This document shows, one piece after another, positions 10,995 to 20,769 of a DNA stretch of 64,000 nt (position 1 is the first letter of the stretch; every line of letters begins with the position of its first letter). The stretch is from Liolophura sinensis. Its lineage: Eukaryota > Mollusca > Polyplacophora > Chitonida > Chitonidae. Location: assembly GCF_032854445.1 (NCBI RefSeq), contig NC_088298.1, positions 11,087,504 through 11,151,503 on the forward strand, given 5' to 3'. The notes beneath the pieces are model-generated. The model did not search any database. It was given only the letters and a program-made list of their open reading frames with translations, and was not told where the DNA came from. The position numbers were made by a program, and so were the translations under genes.

Positions 10995-13557
10995 CTGTAA
11001 AACATATAGTTATAATCATGATTCATGCAACAATAACTTGCCCCCGGGCTCTCACTGGTTTTGTCCCACCATAATGCTAGCCGCCGTCGTATAAGTGAAA
11101 TCTTCTTGAGTACGGCGCAAAACACCGATGAAATAAATAATAAAGAAAAATAAATAAATGCAACGATAAATGAATCACATGAAGAAAATGATTGACTGCG
11201 TTAATGAATGGATCGATCAAGGTGTAAATAAATGAAATGAGGAAATCCGAAGAACTGGTTACCTCAAACACTTAGTAAATAGGGCAACGGAAATAATTGT
11301 CTCAGCTGAAGAGTGAATGAGTGTAATAAAAAAAAAGACTGAGTGTGTTAATGAATGAATAAATGATTGAATGAATAGAAAATTAAATGAATGAAATGAG
11401 CATATTATACAAACGCGAAACTGTGTTAACTATAGAATAAAAGCATTAATTCAAACAGACAACATCCATTCAGGCAGAGATTTCCACTCAGACAGAGATA
11501 TCCACTCAGACAGAGATATCCACTCAGACACAGACAACATCCACTCAGACACAGACAACATCCACTCAGGCAGAGGGGACATCCATTCAGACAGAGGGGA
11601 CATCCATTCACACAGAGACAATATCCACATGGAGAGATTCGACATAAATTCAGCTAGATTCGGCATCCATTCGAACACATTTAGGCATCCTTTTGTATAG
11701 ACTCTGCATCCACGCAGATGGACTCCATATCCACTCGGCTCAGTTGGTTAGCGCGCTACCGCAGCGTAATGACCCAGGAGTCTCTCACGAATGCGGTCAC
11801 TGTGAGTTCAAGTCCAGCTCATGCTGGCTTCCTCTCCAGCCGTAAGTGAGAAGGTCTGACAGCAACCTGCGGATGGTCGTGTGTATCCAACGGGCTCTGC
11901 CCGGTTTCCACCCACCATAATGCTGGCCGCCGTCGTATAAGTGAAATATTCTTGAGTACGGCTTAAAACACCAATCAAAGAAATAAATAAATAAATATCC
12001 ACAAAAACACAAACATCATCAATTGGGGTAGATTCGGTTTTCATTCGGATAGACTCTGCTCCACGCAAATGGACTCCGTGTCCATTTGAATAGATACACC
12101 ATTCATTGCGTTAGATTCGGTTTTCATCCGGATAGAGCAGGCCTCATTTCGACATAGAACAAAAACAAAGAGACGCCATTTTGAGTTACTTAGACCTAGC
12201 TCTAGTTGGGACCGATCTCCCAGCTTTACATTTTTACCTCTGTGTGTTATTACTTTCACTAACCTTAAATAAGGTCGTTTCAGCTATATCTACAACATGT
12301 AAACGTTGAGCGTCACAAAAACATGGTTTTCTTCAATCTTACATATTCCTGACTTCAGGCTAGCACGTTGCCATTAGAATCTGGTCGCAAGTCGCAAGGT
12401 CACAATGGCGAAGCTTTCTCGTCTTAATTAATTGATGTGTACATATATATGTGGTCTACCCTGCATTTGCAGTGACGATCTGTTTCCGTATCATGGTCTG
12501 CATGACAACAATGGGCATTCGACTTGGACTCCAGTGGCTTTAGCACGAGATAAGGTATCCCATTATAGGGCAAAAGAAACTTACTGGCAGACATGAGTGG
12601 TGGGAAGACGTAACTGAACACCAGATGTGACTCGTGGGCAAAAGTAACTATTGGGGCAGAAGTAACTTATGGGACAAAACTAAACAGGGGGCAGACGTAA
12701 CTGAGGGCAAAAGTAACTGATGGACAGATGTACTGGTGGGCACAAGTAACTGGTGTTCACAAGTAACTGGTGGACAGAAGTAACTGAATTTTTTTTGGAC
12801 AATGGTTTTTAACCTATAAGCTGTTTCTCACTGAAACGTGGAAGGAACAAGCAAAATATATTTTTTGTAATGCCAACAGACAGTTTTCAGCAGAAATTGT
12901 TAAAGTTATAAAGGAAAATCAAACTCTTCTTTTACTGTTTACTGTTAAAAGACCCTTAATACGCAGCGGTTCCCAGACCAAATGCGTAAGACAAAATGAC
13001 GTGGGCGTATATGATAGGTATAAGGTATGCCGTATTCTTACAAATACAAGCATACAGCATACCTTCTGCTTACACTATGGTATATTGAAAGCGGTGCCTG
13101 ACCCTTTCATAACTTAGAAACTACCAGTAGAGCTACCTAAGGGCCTACGTTCGAACGAACGCTGTTGGTTCACCAACTAAAGCATATCAACGTCAGGGCC
13201 CCGAACAAAATCGGGGGTTCAAAAAAATTTTCTCTCCCAAATTTTTTTTTCAGCATATAATTTTTTTCTGTACCAAAATTTTTTTTTACCCTGTCACTTT
13301 TACGGCTCCGTTTTAGTGCGCCCAAAGGGCCCTTATTTTTCATGGATATTGCCATGATATGAAGTCAGATTTACTTCAAGATCAAATGGAATCTGCTATT
13401 TTAGGGTACATAAAATTAGAGAGGCCCTCTTTTTCAGATGTATTTGTTTACCTAGAACAAAAACAACAAGTTCAGATGTACAAAGTTCAGACTTACCTTT
13501 GACATTAGGAACGGCCAACACCAGACAGACAAGAAGAACAAAAACCTTTTTCGTCAT
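10621..13557 (-). CDS. Small secreted Cys-containing protein, spliced gene (family unknown)
   Basis: This gene is inferred from linked signals on the minus strand: a TATA box (14188-14182), a non-coding exon ending at a GTAAGT donor (14089), a signal-peptide exon (13564-13497) and a main exon starting at 10994. The joined protein begins MTKKVFVLLVCLVLAVP, a typical secretory signal with predicted cleavage near residue 20-22, and continues as a mature chain with six cysteines (C-P-D, I-C-I, F-C-F, V-C-T, V-C-T, F-C-V) in a Gly/Ala/Thr-rich, hydrophobic context. It either reads on to the stop at 10621-10623 or splices at the donor after 10776 to an exon I did not find. No domain is recognised. 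Extracellular location follows from the signal peptide. Defence peptide, shell or mucus protein are possibilities only. Confidence 0.6.
11040..11158 (+). mobile_element. tRNA-derived SINE, 3' fragment
   Basis: It starts at CCCCCGGGCTCTCACTGG and ends in an AAATAAATAATAAAG tail. It lies just upstream, on the + strand map, of the main exon of the secreted-protein gene, inside its intron. Confidence 0.8.
11455..11735. repeat. Minisatellite, 18-24 bp units
   Basis: Units of the form ACATCCACTCAGACAGAG(ATAT) are repeated about eight times and then grade into diverged units with GATTCGGCATCCATTCG. The minus strand stays open as Cys/Leu-rich frames only because the unit lengths are near multiples of three. 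The array lies in an intron of the secreted-protein gene and is split by a SINE. Confidence 0.8.
11736..11997 (+). mobile_element. tRNA-derived SINE, nearly full length, with target-site duplication
   Basis: The head is present (GGCTCAGTTGGTTAGCGCGC A-box region and GAGTTCAAGTCC B box), followed by the body and an AAATAAATAAATA tail. ATATCCAC occurs directly before and after the element, a target-site duplication. It interrupts a minisatellite whose units continue at 12000-12140. Confidence 0.88.
11998..12145. repeat. Continuation of the 11.5-kb minisatellite
   Basis: Units with TAGATTCGGTTTTCAT-CGGATAG and CTCCACGCAAATGGACTCC repeat here and match the part before the SINE insertion. Confidence 0.6.
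12590..12790 (+). repeat. Degenerate 20-bp tandem repeat
   Basis: About nine imperfect units read roughly GGGCAAAAGTAACTGGTG with substitutions and indels. It lies in the long intron of the secreted-protein gene. Confidence 0.7.
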
Positions 13558-13564
13558 GTTTGCG
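13497..13564 (-). CDS. Secreted protein, exon 2 (5' UTR end and signal peptide)
   Basis: An acceptor with a strong polypyrimidine tract (TTTTTTTCAG) precedes CGCAAAC and the ATG at 13557-13555. Twenty codons encode a hydrophobic signal peptide with a short basic start (MTKK), and the exon ends in AAAG at a consensus GTAAGT donor, phase 1. The phase matches the main exon. The short leader and immediate ATG support this start. Confidence 0.72.
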
Positions 13565-14088
13565 CTGAAAAAAAGACAACAAATGGGGAAAATGATTTGA
13601 GCATTTGATATTTTTAACACCTGATTCAACGAGCTTCATGTGTTCTCTACACAACAGCCAGGATTGTACTGTCCCAAAACTCGTCCTCGTGGATATATAG
13701 CCTGTGTGTGCCTTGTAAGGTAAGACAAACAACTGTTCAAAGCATTTTATTGATATATAAAATTTCAGCCTTACCTATACATATAACAGCAGGTAGGAAA
13801 TGTTACGCGGCGTGATGTTTGTTTGTATGTTATAATGTTGGATTACCATTTTTTTTAGCAAACACAACACAAAAAAGTGTTAATTTCACTACAATACTAC
13901 AATTTCTAAAAATTTTGTGAAGTGTTAAACTCATAGTTCACAATAAAAATTGTTAATCTATAACATTATAAGCCTAATACGCTTTCATTCCTTCACCACT
14001 GCAAAAAAGGTTAGATTTAACATTATTAAAGTTATATATGTGAGGTTTCAGTCGAAAGAGAGTACATTTTTCCTCTAACGTTACTTAC

Positions 14089-14158
14089 CTTGGAATTTCG
14101 GAGTCTTCGGCCCCTTGATAAAGACAGTAGGAAGATTTTGACAGACTAAAGTCCACTG
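14089..14158 (-). other. Secreted-protein gene, non-coding first exon
   Basis: The sequence between the expected transcription start, about 30 nt after the TATA box, and a perfect CCAAG/GTAAGT donor has no ATG-led frame of note. It is inferred to be the 5' UTR exon. The transcription start is an estimate. Confidence 0.55.
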
Positions 14159-14181
14159 CTGTATCTTTTAACAAGTCCAGC

Positions 14182-14188
14182 TTTTATA
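14182..14188 (-). promoter_or_regulatory. TATA box of the secreted-protein gene
   Basis: On the minus strand the sequence GCATATAAAAGCTGG contains a consensus TATAAAA. It is placed 30 nt before an AGCAGT initiator-like sequence and about 95 nt before the first splice donor. Strong TATA promoters suit highly or inducibly expressed secreted products. Confidence 0.6.
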
Positions 14189-14892
14189 TGCACACCACAG
14201 GATATGTGACCAAGTGAGGAAAGATGTCAGCCTAGATAACGAATATATAAAACAGACAGTTTAGAAAGACTTAATTTTTAACAAAAGGAATACAATGGAA
14301 GTGTTGATCATGAAAGAAATACCAGACTGAAATACCATCGTTATATCTCTGTGATCACATTTCGCGTAAGTGTTCGATCAAAGAGATTAGTTTTTCAACA
14401 TTTTTTTTTTTACACATTTGACGATCGTTGACAAAATCTTACGTTACCATCAGTGAGAATGAATATGATTTCAATCATTCCACCCCAGTGTTTTCTGAAT
14501 GGTCACTTCTCAATTGGGGTCACTATTTTTAGACTTCATTCATACATGAGGTACTCGTGGAAAGTATGCTTTCATCCTGTTTAATTATTTAAGGAACAGG
14601 TGCACCTGTGTAACATCTCGGAATTCCCAATGGGTTGCGCATGACCACAGGAGATAAATCTCGCGAGCAGATCGGTATCTTTAATGAATATAACACTTTG
14701 CTTAGCCAGAGCGTTCAACATCTCTGCTCTTCCGATTGATAGTTTTCAGAAATGACCCAAAGCTAGAGAGTCTGCATACAAAAGACACTTGTGTCCTTGT
14801 ACAACAAAAGTCTTGTTTCATATTTGAACAACTTTATCTGCCACCATAGAATATGAATTTTTAAAACCATTTTACTCGTTGGAAACTTCTAA

Positions 14893-15136
14893 AATTTATT
14901 TATTTGTTTATTTATTTGATTTGTGTTTTACACAGTACTCAAGAATATTTCACTTATACGACGGCGGCCAGCATTATGGTGGGTGGAAACCGGGCAGAGC
15001 CCGGGGGAAACCCACGACCATCCGCAGGTTGCTGCAGACCTTCCCACGTACGATCGGAGAGGAAGCCAGCATGAACTGGACATGAACTCACAGCGAAAGC
15101 ATTGGTGAGAGACTCCTGGGCCATTACGCTGCGCTA
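14893..15136 (-). mobile_element. tRNA-derived SINE with 11-bp target-site duplication
   Basis: It runs from the TTTATTTGTTTATTTATTTG tail complement to TTACGCTGCGCTA near the tRNA head, where it is truncated. GAAACTTCTAA is found on both sides (14882-14892 and 15137-15147). Truncation of the head with a perfect duplication fits LINE-style insertion. Confidence 0.88.
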
Positions 15137-15736
15137 GAAACTTCTAACACAATAAACGAAACTATTTTCCTGGACAGTGTTCAATGTGTATTGCAAGAGT
15201 ATCCCACCCAGTGTATAGGAAGCGTGCCTTTGAGTTTTATGACGTGTTACAAGCTAGATAGACCGCGATGTTGTCAGTTTTAACCTGTCACCTGTGAATT
15301 TCGCCTATGATTTAAAAATGTGCACGTTTCCGCTGTGATATCACTTGATTTTGCGAGATAAAAGTTAGGCCTCATGGTGTTTCCGGGATCTTCCAATGTC
15401 CCCTTCAGATTTGAAGATTAAAAACTGATTTTAAATCCCCATGCACGCCACAAAAAATAGTATTCCATCCCTCGTTCAGAAATACCCAAGGTTAAAATAT
15501 ACATGTATTTGTTGCCTTCTCTTTTAACAACAGCGTCACCAGCAATGTTGCTAAATAATTGAAATATTTTCAATTGTTCAAGTATATTTTCACACACAAA
15601 ACCATTGTACGCATAGCCGGCATCGACGACAAAATTAGCCTGTATGTTTTCAACGTCATGGAAATACATATTCCGTTCACCGGGCCCAGACGTTATAGCT
15701 CTCGGTTATAGTTGCTTTTAGCTCCAGCTTGCCTAG

Positions 15737-15879
15737 ACGTACATACATACATACATACATACATACATACATACATACATACATACATGTATGTATGTAT
15801 GTATGTATGTATGTATGTATGTATGTATGTATGTATGTATGTATGTATGTATGTATGTATGTATGTATGTATGTATGTA
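15737..15879. repeat. Tetranucleotide microsatellite with inverted halves
   Basis: About 50 bp of CATA repeats are followed directly by about 90 bp of TGTA repeats, the reverse complement, meeting at ACATGTATG. The two halves could pair as a hairpin. The open frame through it is an artefact of the repeat. Confidence 0.92.
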
Positions 15880-16133
15880 GGGGCCTCCGTGGCTCAGTCA
15901 GTTAGCGCGCTAGCGCAGCGTAATGACCCAGGAGCCTCTCACCAATACAGTCGCTGTGAGTCATGCTGGCTTCCTCTCCGGCCGTAAGTGGGAAGGTCTG
16001 ACAGCAACCTGCGGATGGTCGTGGGTTTCCCCCGGGCTGTGCCCGGTTTCCACCCACCATAATGCTGGCCGCCGTCGTATAAGTGAAATATTCTTGAGTA
16101 CGGCGTAAAACACCAATCAAATAAATAAATAAA
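15880..16133 (+). mobile_element. tRNA-derived SINE inserted in the tetranucleotide repeat
   Basis: It has the full 5' end GGGGCCTCCGTGGCTCAG and complete body and tail. The B-box segment has lost about 15 bases (GCTGTGAGTCATGCTGGC instead of GCTGTGAGTTCAAGTCC...). ATGT repeats continue after it at 16134-16151, so it split the microsatellite. Confidence 0.9.
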
Positions 16134-16287
16134 TGTATGTATGTATGTATGTTTAGGGTTTTTACTTTATTTAATGTTATTTACGTTAATATTTAACAAT
16201 GTTTCAGTCATATGACGGCGTGGAGTTAGGTGTGCGTACATATATTGTGCCTTCTTGAGGCAGGCTGAGACCATGCTGCCAAAGTAC

Positions 16288-16500
16288 TACCGAAGCTGAA
16301 AACTATCATGACGAAGACACCGTCCAGACATGATCGACACCCCACCCAGTCATATTGTACTGGCACTGGGTCAACCAGTCCTGTTTTCCTGCTCTAACCA
16401 CCGAGTGCTGAGCCCCCAAGCGAGATAGCAACAAGTGTATATAGTCTCGGGTATGTCCTGACCCAGGATCGATCTCTTACCTATAGAGCTATGGTCTTAT
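16288..16500 (+). repeat. Interspersed repeat family C
   Basis: It matches the 6.1-kb copy through ACGAAGACACCGTCCAGACA, CCACCCAGTCATATTGTACT and CAACCAGTCCTGTTTTCCTG. It ends near GACCCAGGATCGATC. Confidence 0.6.
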
Positions 16501-16747
16501 TCTTTTCTCCACGGGTACCGCACGAGGACTCAAAATGATAACTGACATACGCCCCTTGGCAATATGCATATAAGACAAACTCACGTGACTACCCTGATAG
16601 AGTACTTAAATTCTGTTGTTTTATTATTGCAAGAAAGTAACAACAAATTTCGCTCAACCAATTTGAAGAAATTAGGAAGAGTCACATGGCATGATCTTTG
16701 CATTAATTTGTATCTTTTCAAAGGACCGACCCTTTGCACCACTAGAT

Positions 16748-17275
16748 GGGAAGTCGTTCCCTGGTGGTGCAGTAATGAGGTGTGATATTAGGAAGTTGTT
16801 CCCCGGTGGTGCGGTAGTGAAGTGTGATATTAGGAAGTCATTCCCCGGTGGTGCAGTAATGAGGTGTGACGTGACACTAGGAAGTCGTTCCGCGGTGGTG
16901 CCGTAATGAAATGTAATATTAGGAAGTCGTTCAGCGGCGTGTGTGTGTGTGGGGGGGGGGGGGGGGGCAGTAATGAGGTGTGATATTAAGAAGTCGTTCC
17001 CCGGTGGTGCGGGAGTGAAGTGTGATATTAAGAAGTCGTTCCCCGGTGGTTCAGTAATGAGGTGTGATATTAGGAAGTCGTTCCCCGGTGGTGCAGTAAT
17101 GAGGTGTGATATTAGGAAGTCGTTCCCCGGTGGTGCAGTAATGAGGTGTGATATTAAGAAGTCGTTCCCCGGTGGTGCAGTAATGAGGTGTGATATTAGG
17201 AAGTCGTTCCTCGGTGGTGCAGTAATGAGGTGTGATATTAGGAAGTCGTTCCCCGGTGGTGCAGTAATGAGGTAT
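16748..17275 (+). repeat. 42-bp minisatellite, about 12 units
   Basis: The unit reads GGAAGTCGTTCCCCGGTGGT plus GCAGTAATGAGGTGTGATATTA. The length is exactly 14 codons, so one + frame stays open across most units (SFPGGAVMRCDIRK repeated). A GT/G-rich interruption at 16940-16967 breaks the array. The lack of a start with splice context, and near-perfect DNA identity between units, argue for a minisatellite rather than a protein repeat. Confidence 0.88.
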
Positions 17276-17889
17276 GAAAAGCCGGAAACACGTATCTGAG
17301 TCTAAAGCACAATTACTTTGCTGTGAGTCATGCTTCTTGATTCATCGGAAGACTTATAAGAGTAAACAGTAGATTTTTGACAATTTATAGTCTTTTCCTA
17401 TAGGGAATTCCCACCAGAATGGGAATATATTCATGTGAATCAAAATTATCTGGATGAATATAATATCATTTCAAAGTCTTGGGAACTATTTCGAAGTTTC
17501 AACGTTGGTTCACACAGTCACAAGCATATTTTCATAAATTGGGGGAAAAAAGAAATGAAATATTTACACCGGCCATCAAAGCTATACATTCATCGCAACA
17601 ATCCAGTACTCTCATACTTAGCGCTGAGGCTCGTACCTCAGAGTTAACATGTGCGGATTTCAATCTAGCTGATCGGTTTAGCCTGTATTTAGCAAAGCTT
17701 TGTATTAAATAAGTTTCCAAATATAACAAATATACATAGATTGTGAATTATGAAAATAAGCAATTACTTAAAAGTCAAATCAAAGTAATTCAAAAAGCGT
17801 TCCTAAAATACATGTCCTCTGCGTGTTTGCTGGGAACGCGGGACTGCCGAGGTCGCCGTTATAATTGAACTTACAGCACCGAGCGATAG

Positions 17890-18155
17890 TTGATTTATTT
17901 ATTTGATTGGTGTTTTACGCCATACTCAAGAATATTTCACTTATACGACGGCGGCCAGCATTATGGTGGGAGGAAACCGGGCAGAGCCCGGGGGAAACCC
18001 ACGACCATCCGCAGGTTGCTGTCCGACCTTCCCACTTACGGCCGGAGAGGAAGCCAGCACGAGCTGGACTTGAACTCACAGCGACCGCATTGGTGAGAGG
18101 CTTCTGGGTCATTACGCTGCGCTAGCGCGCTAACCGACTGAGCCACGGAGGCCCC
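17890..18155 (-). mobile_element. tRNA-derived SINE, full length
   Basis: This is one of the best-preserved copies: the tail complement ATTTATTTATTTGATTGGTG, the intact body, GACTTGAACTCACAG (B-box complement) and the CTGAGCCACGGAGGCCCC end. It is a useful consensus reference. Confidence 0.93.
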
Positions 18156-18376
18156 CTATGTGTGAATAAGACAGAGACATAAATTATGCTCCAAAGATGT
18201 TTTTAGTTCATCTGTTTCTAACTGTGGTGATCACTGAAAGATTATGTGATTATTTTTCTAAAACTGGAGAAAATATAAAAATTACATAAAGTTCAGATGA
18301 AAGAGTGGAAAAAGTTAGTTGAAAATGTGGTCTTCATTTTGTTTTCGATTTCCATTTCTTTAAAGACACTTGCAAA

Positions 18377-18697
18377 TATTTTTGTACGGTGGTTATTTGG
18401 GACCACCTCTTAGCATATACAGCCTTCGTGTAATAATGTTATAAATGAGGTTGTAACACGTTTATTAAATGAATTTGCACTAGAATTTGATCTTTTTAGC
18501 CAACAAATGTGCTCAGACTGGATTTTGATCATATTTATATTTTTAATATATTCATAAATATTATTATAATTCAGACTATCATTCAGAAATTTACACTCAA
18601 ATAAATTTATTAGACAAGCATCAGACCCTTATTTAGAACATTATTAGACATTATTATATCACAAATTGTGGTCCCAAATACCCACCATACAAAAATA
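18377..18697. mobile_element. MITE with 30-bp terminal inverted repeats
   Basis: The left end TATTTTTGTACGGTGGTTAT is the inverse of the right end (complement TATTTTTGTATGGTGGGTAT), continuing through TTGGGACCAC on both sides with about two mismatches in 30. The interior is AT-rich and non-coding. Size and structure fit a non-autonomous DNA transposon. Confidence 0.75.
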
Positions 18698-19346
18698 ATT
18701 TCAAATCCCCTTTTTTCCTGGAAGAAAAAATTTAAAAATATGAAAAACCTTACTTGCAAATATGATTTCACGCTCTTTGATATTAGTTTGGCATCACTTT
18801 TGTTTTGTTTTCCTTTAATACATGATCACATTCGATGAGCCATTATGCCAAGTAAAGTTTCGCTGTCTGCACCTATTAACGTTTCACGTATGAAAGGTGT
18901 TAAGTCATAGGCATGCTCCGTGACAGCTTTAATATGTAGCTTCAGTGTTGATTCTTAGTGAATCTACCGTTGACATGACAAGCATTGATTCTGACATATC
19001 GGTACGCGATATGCCACAAAAGAAAAAAAAAGGAAAACTAATGTCATACACTGCACGTTGTCAAATGTATTTAGGGATGTTTGAGGATCTGTTGCCTAAT
19101 TCATCAGCAGTTTTCATCGTATTTCTCTTCAAAATACACAGGTTTAAAGGCATTTTGCACTTACATTATACAACAAAATAGTTCGATTATCCTCATTTTT
19201 CATTTGATACTTCTCATTCGATGATATTCACAGTTTTAATAGCCAAGTTATAACGTGAAGTGAAAATATATTGGAAATGTCTGAAATGTAGTTTAGTTGT
19301 GTGGAGGGTTTTGGAATGGAATGACAACTTTGTGTTTAGAGACAAT

Positions 19347-19402
19347 TTATTTATTTATTTACTTACTTATTCCATTGGTTTTCTACGCCCCACTCAAGAA
19401 TG
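19347..19402 (-). mobile_element. SINE tail fragment
   Basis: A short stub: TTTATTTATTTACTTACTTA followed by CATTGGTTTTCTACGCCCCA and CTCAAGAATG. Confidence 0.6.
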
Positions 19403-20009
19403 GACAAATTTTAAATGTTTATCAGACAAAAAAAAATGTATTTCGGTGACCCCAATGATGAATGCCATATCGCTCGACAACCTAAAAGAAAAAAAATGTC
19501 ACTGCTTTTTCCCTACTATCTTTGTGTACTAAACTCGCAATCAGTAGATCAAAAAAGATAAAACCCACCTGTGCAGCATGCTCTATGACATTACCAACGT
19601 CCACCCTCATAGCTTACGGACCGTTTACAAGGTATAGCCATAACCTTCGCCTTGCGTAACAGGCATACTAGTACGTCACCATGGTAACTTACAGGCGCAA
19701 CCTTGTGGCTGTTTAAAATAACAGACCCTGACTACCATTTTGTTTTCCGACTATATTTGTTGCTGGTGGAAAAGACAGGCCACTTTCTAAAGTAAGAGAC
19801 AGAGTAATTACTGAATTATAACTGAATTGTACACTTTTCAAAATTTGGTGGCAAATTGGCTTTGAATTGATTGAAATGTGCACTTTTAAATTTGGATGCA
19901 AACTTGCTTTGAATTGCTTGAATTCCGTATGTGTAATCTTATACATGCACTACATTTATTTCCTCCGCATGCTTTTGTGTACATTTTTTTCGCCGTCAGA
20001 AATGATATA

Positions 20010-20066
20010 TTTATTTATTTGATTGGTGTTTCACACCGTGCTCAAGAATATTTTACTTTACCACGC
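20010..20066 (-). mobile_element. SINE tail fragment
   Basis: ATTTATTTATTTGATTGGTG, then TTTCACACCGTGCTCAAGAA. The rest of the element is absent. Confidence 0.65.
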
Positions 20067-20696
20067 AGAAATGACCTATAAAAATGATGTAACTCTATAT
20101 GAGGGCGGTTGCTTTGCGCGATGGTTGGTAGTAAGTACTCATTACATACTAATAACTATCCCGGTGAATTCCTCCTTTGAACTGGTCATCTGTCACGGCT
20201 GACTACTTCATTAGCAAGATTCATTGATAAACTTTTTTTCTGAATATCATTTATATGTATGAAGTTATGATCACAAAATATATCCGCTATATTTTTCCCA
20301 TGGTATTTGTAAGGATAATTAGACATGCATGCATTAATTATTACATGTAATAAAACTGTTACACAGGCCTGGACCCAGTTGTTCAACACCATTTTTAACC
20401 TTAAATGTACCAGATTGAACTTTAAACCAAGTCTTCAATTCGGTATATAACCAAAAAATAAAAATAATAATTGCGTAATTAAAATATTAAATATGACGTA
20501 AATCCGATGATATTTTAATTTGACTTTAGTTTTGATTTGACTTTTTGACTGCTTTGGCTGCTGAGTTTGGCTAAAAGTACAAAATATGTCTTAATACCAG
20601 TATTACACCACAATTACACCAGTATTACACCACTATAACAACTGGGTTCTGTAACTATAATATAAAAACCAACATTCTGACCTAAGTGGAGGGAAA

Positions 20697-20698
<2 letters not shown>

Positions 20699-20766
<68 letters not shown>
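20699..20766. repeat. (TA)n microsatellite
   Basis: About 34 uninterrupted TA dinucleotides. Confidence 0.95.

Positions 20767-20769
<3 letters not shown>

Noticed and set aside
10799-11094. Two + strand open frames opposite the secreted-protein exon
   Set aside because: They are shadows of the minus-strand exon, which has a matched acceptor, phase and signal-peptide exon.
13170-13355. Lys-rich minus-strand frame
   Set aside because: It arises from A/T homopolymer runs next to short GC-rich bits, with no supporting signals.
15880-15960. tRNA gene at the SINE head (TGGCTCAG...)
   Set aside because: The A/B-box head is followed by SINE body and tail, repeated elsewhere in the window, and no acceptor stem closes.
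15712-15987. Open frame with Tyr-Ile-His-Thr and Met-Tyr-Val-Cys repeats
   Set aside because: It is the tetranucleotide microsatellite plus the start of a SINE.
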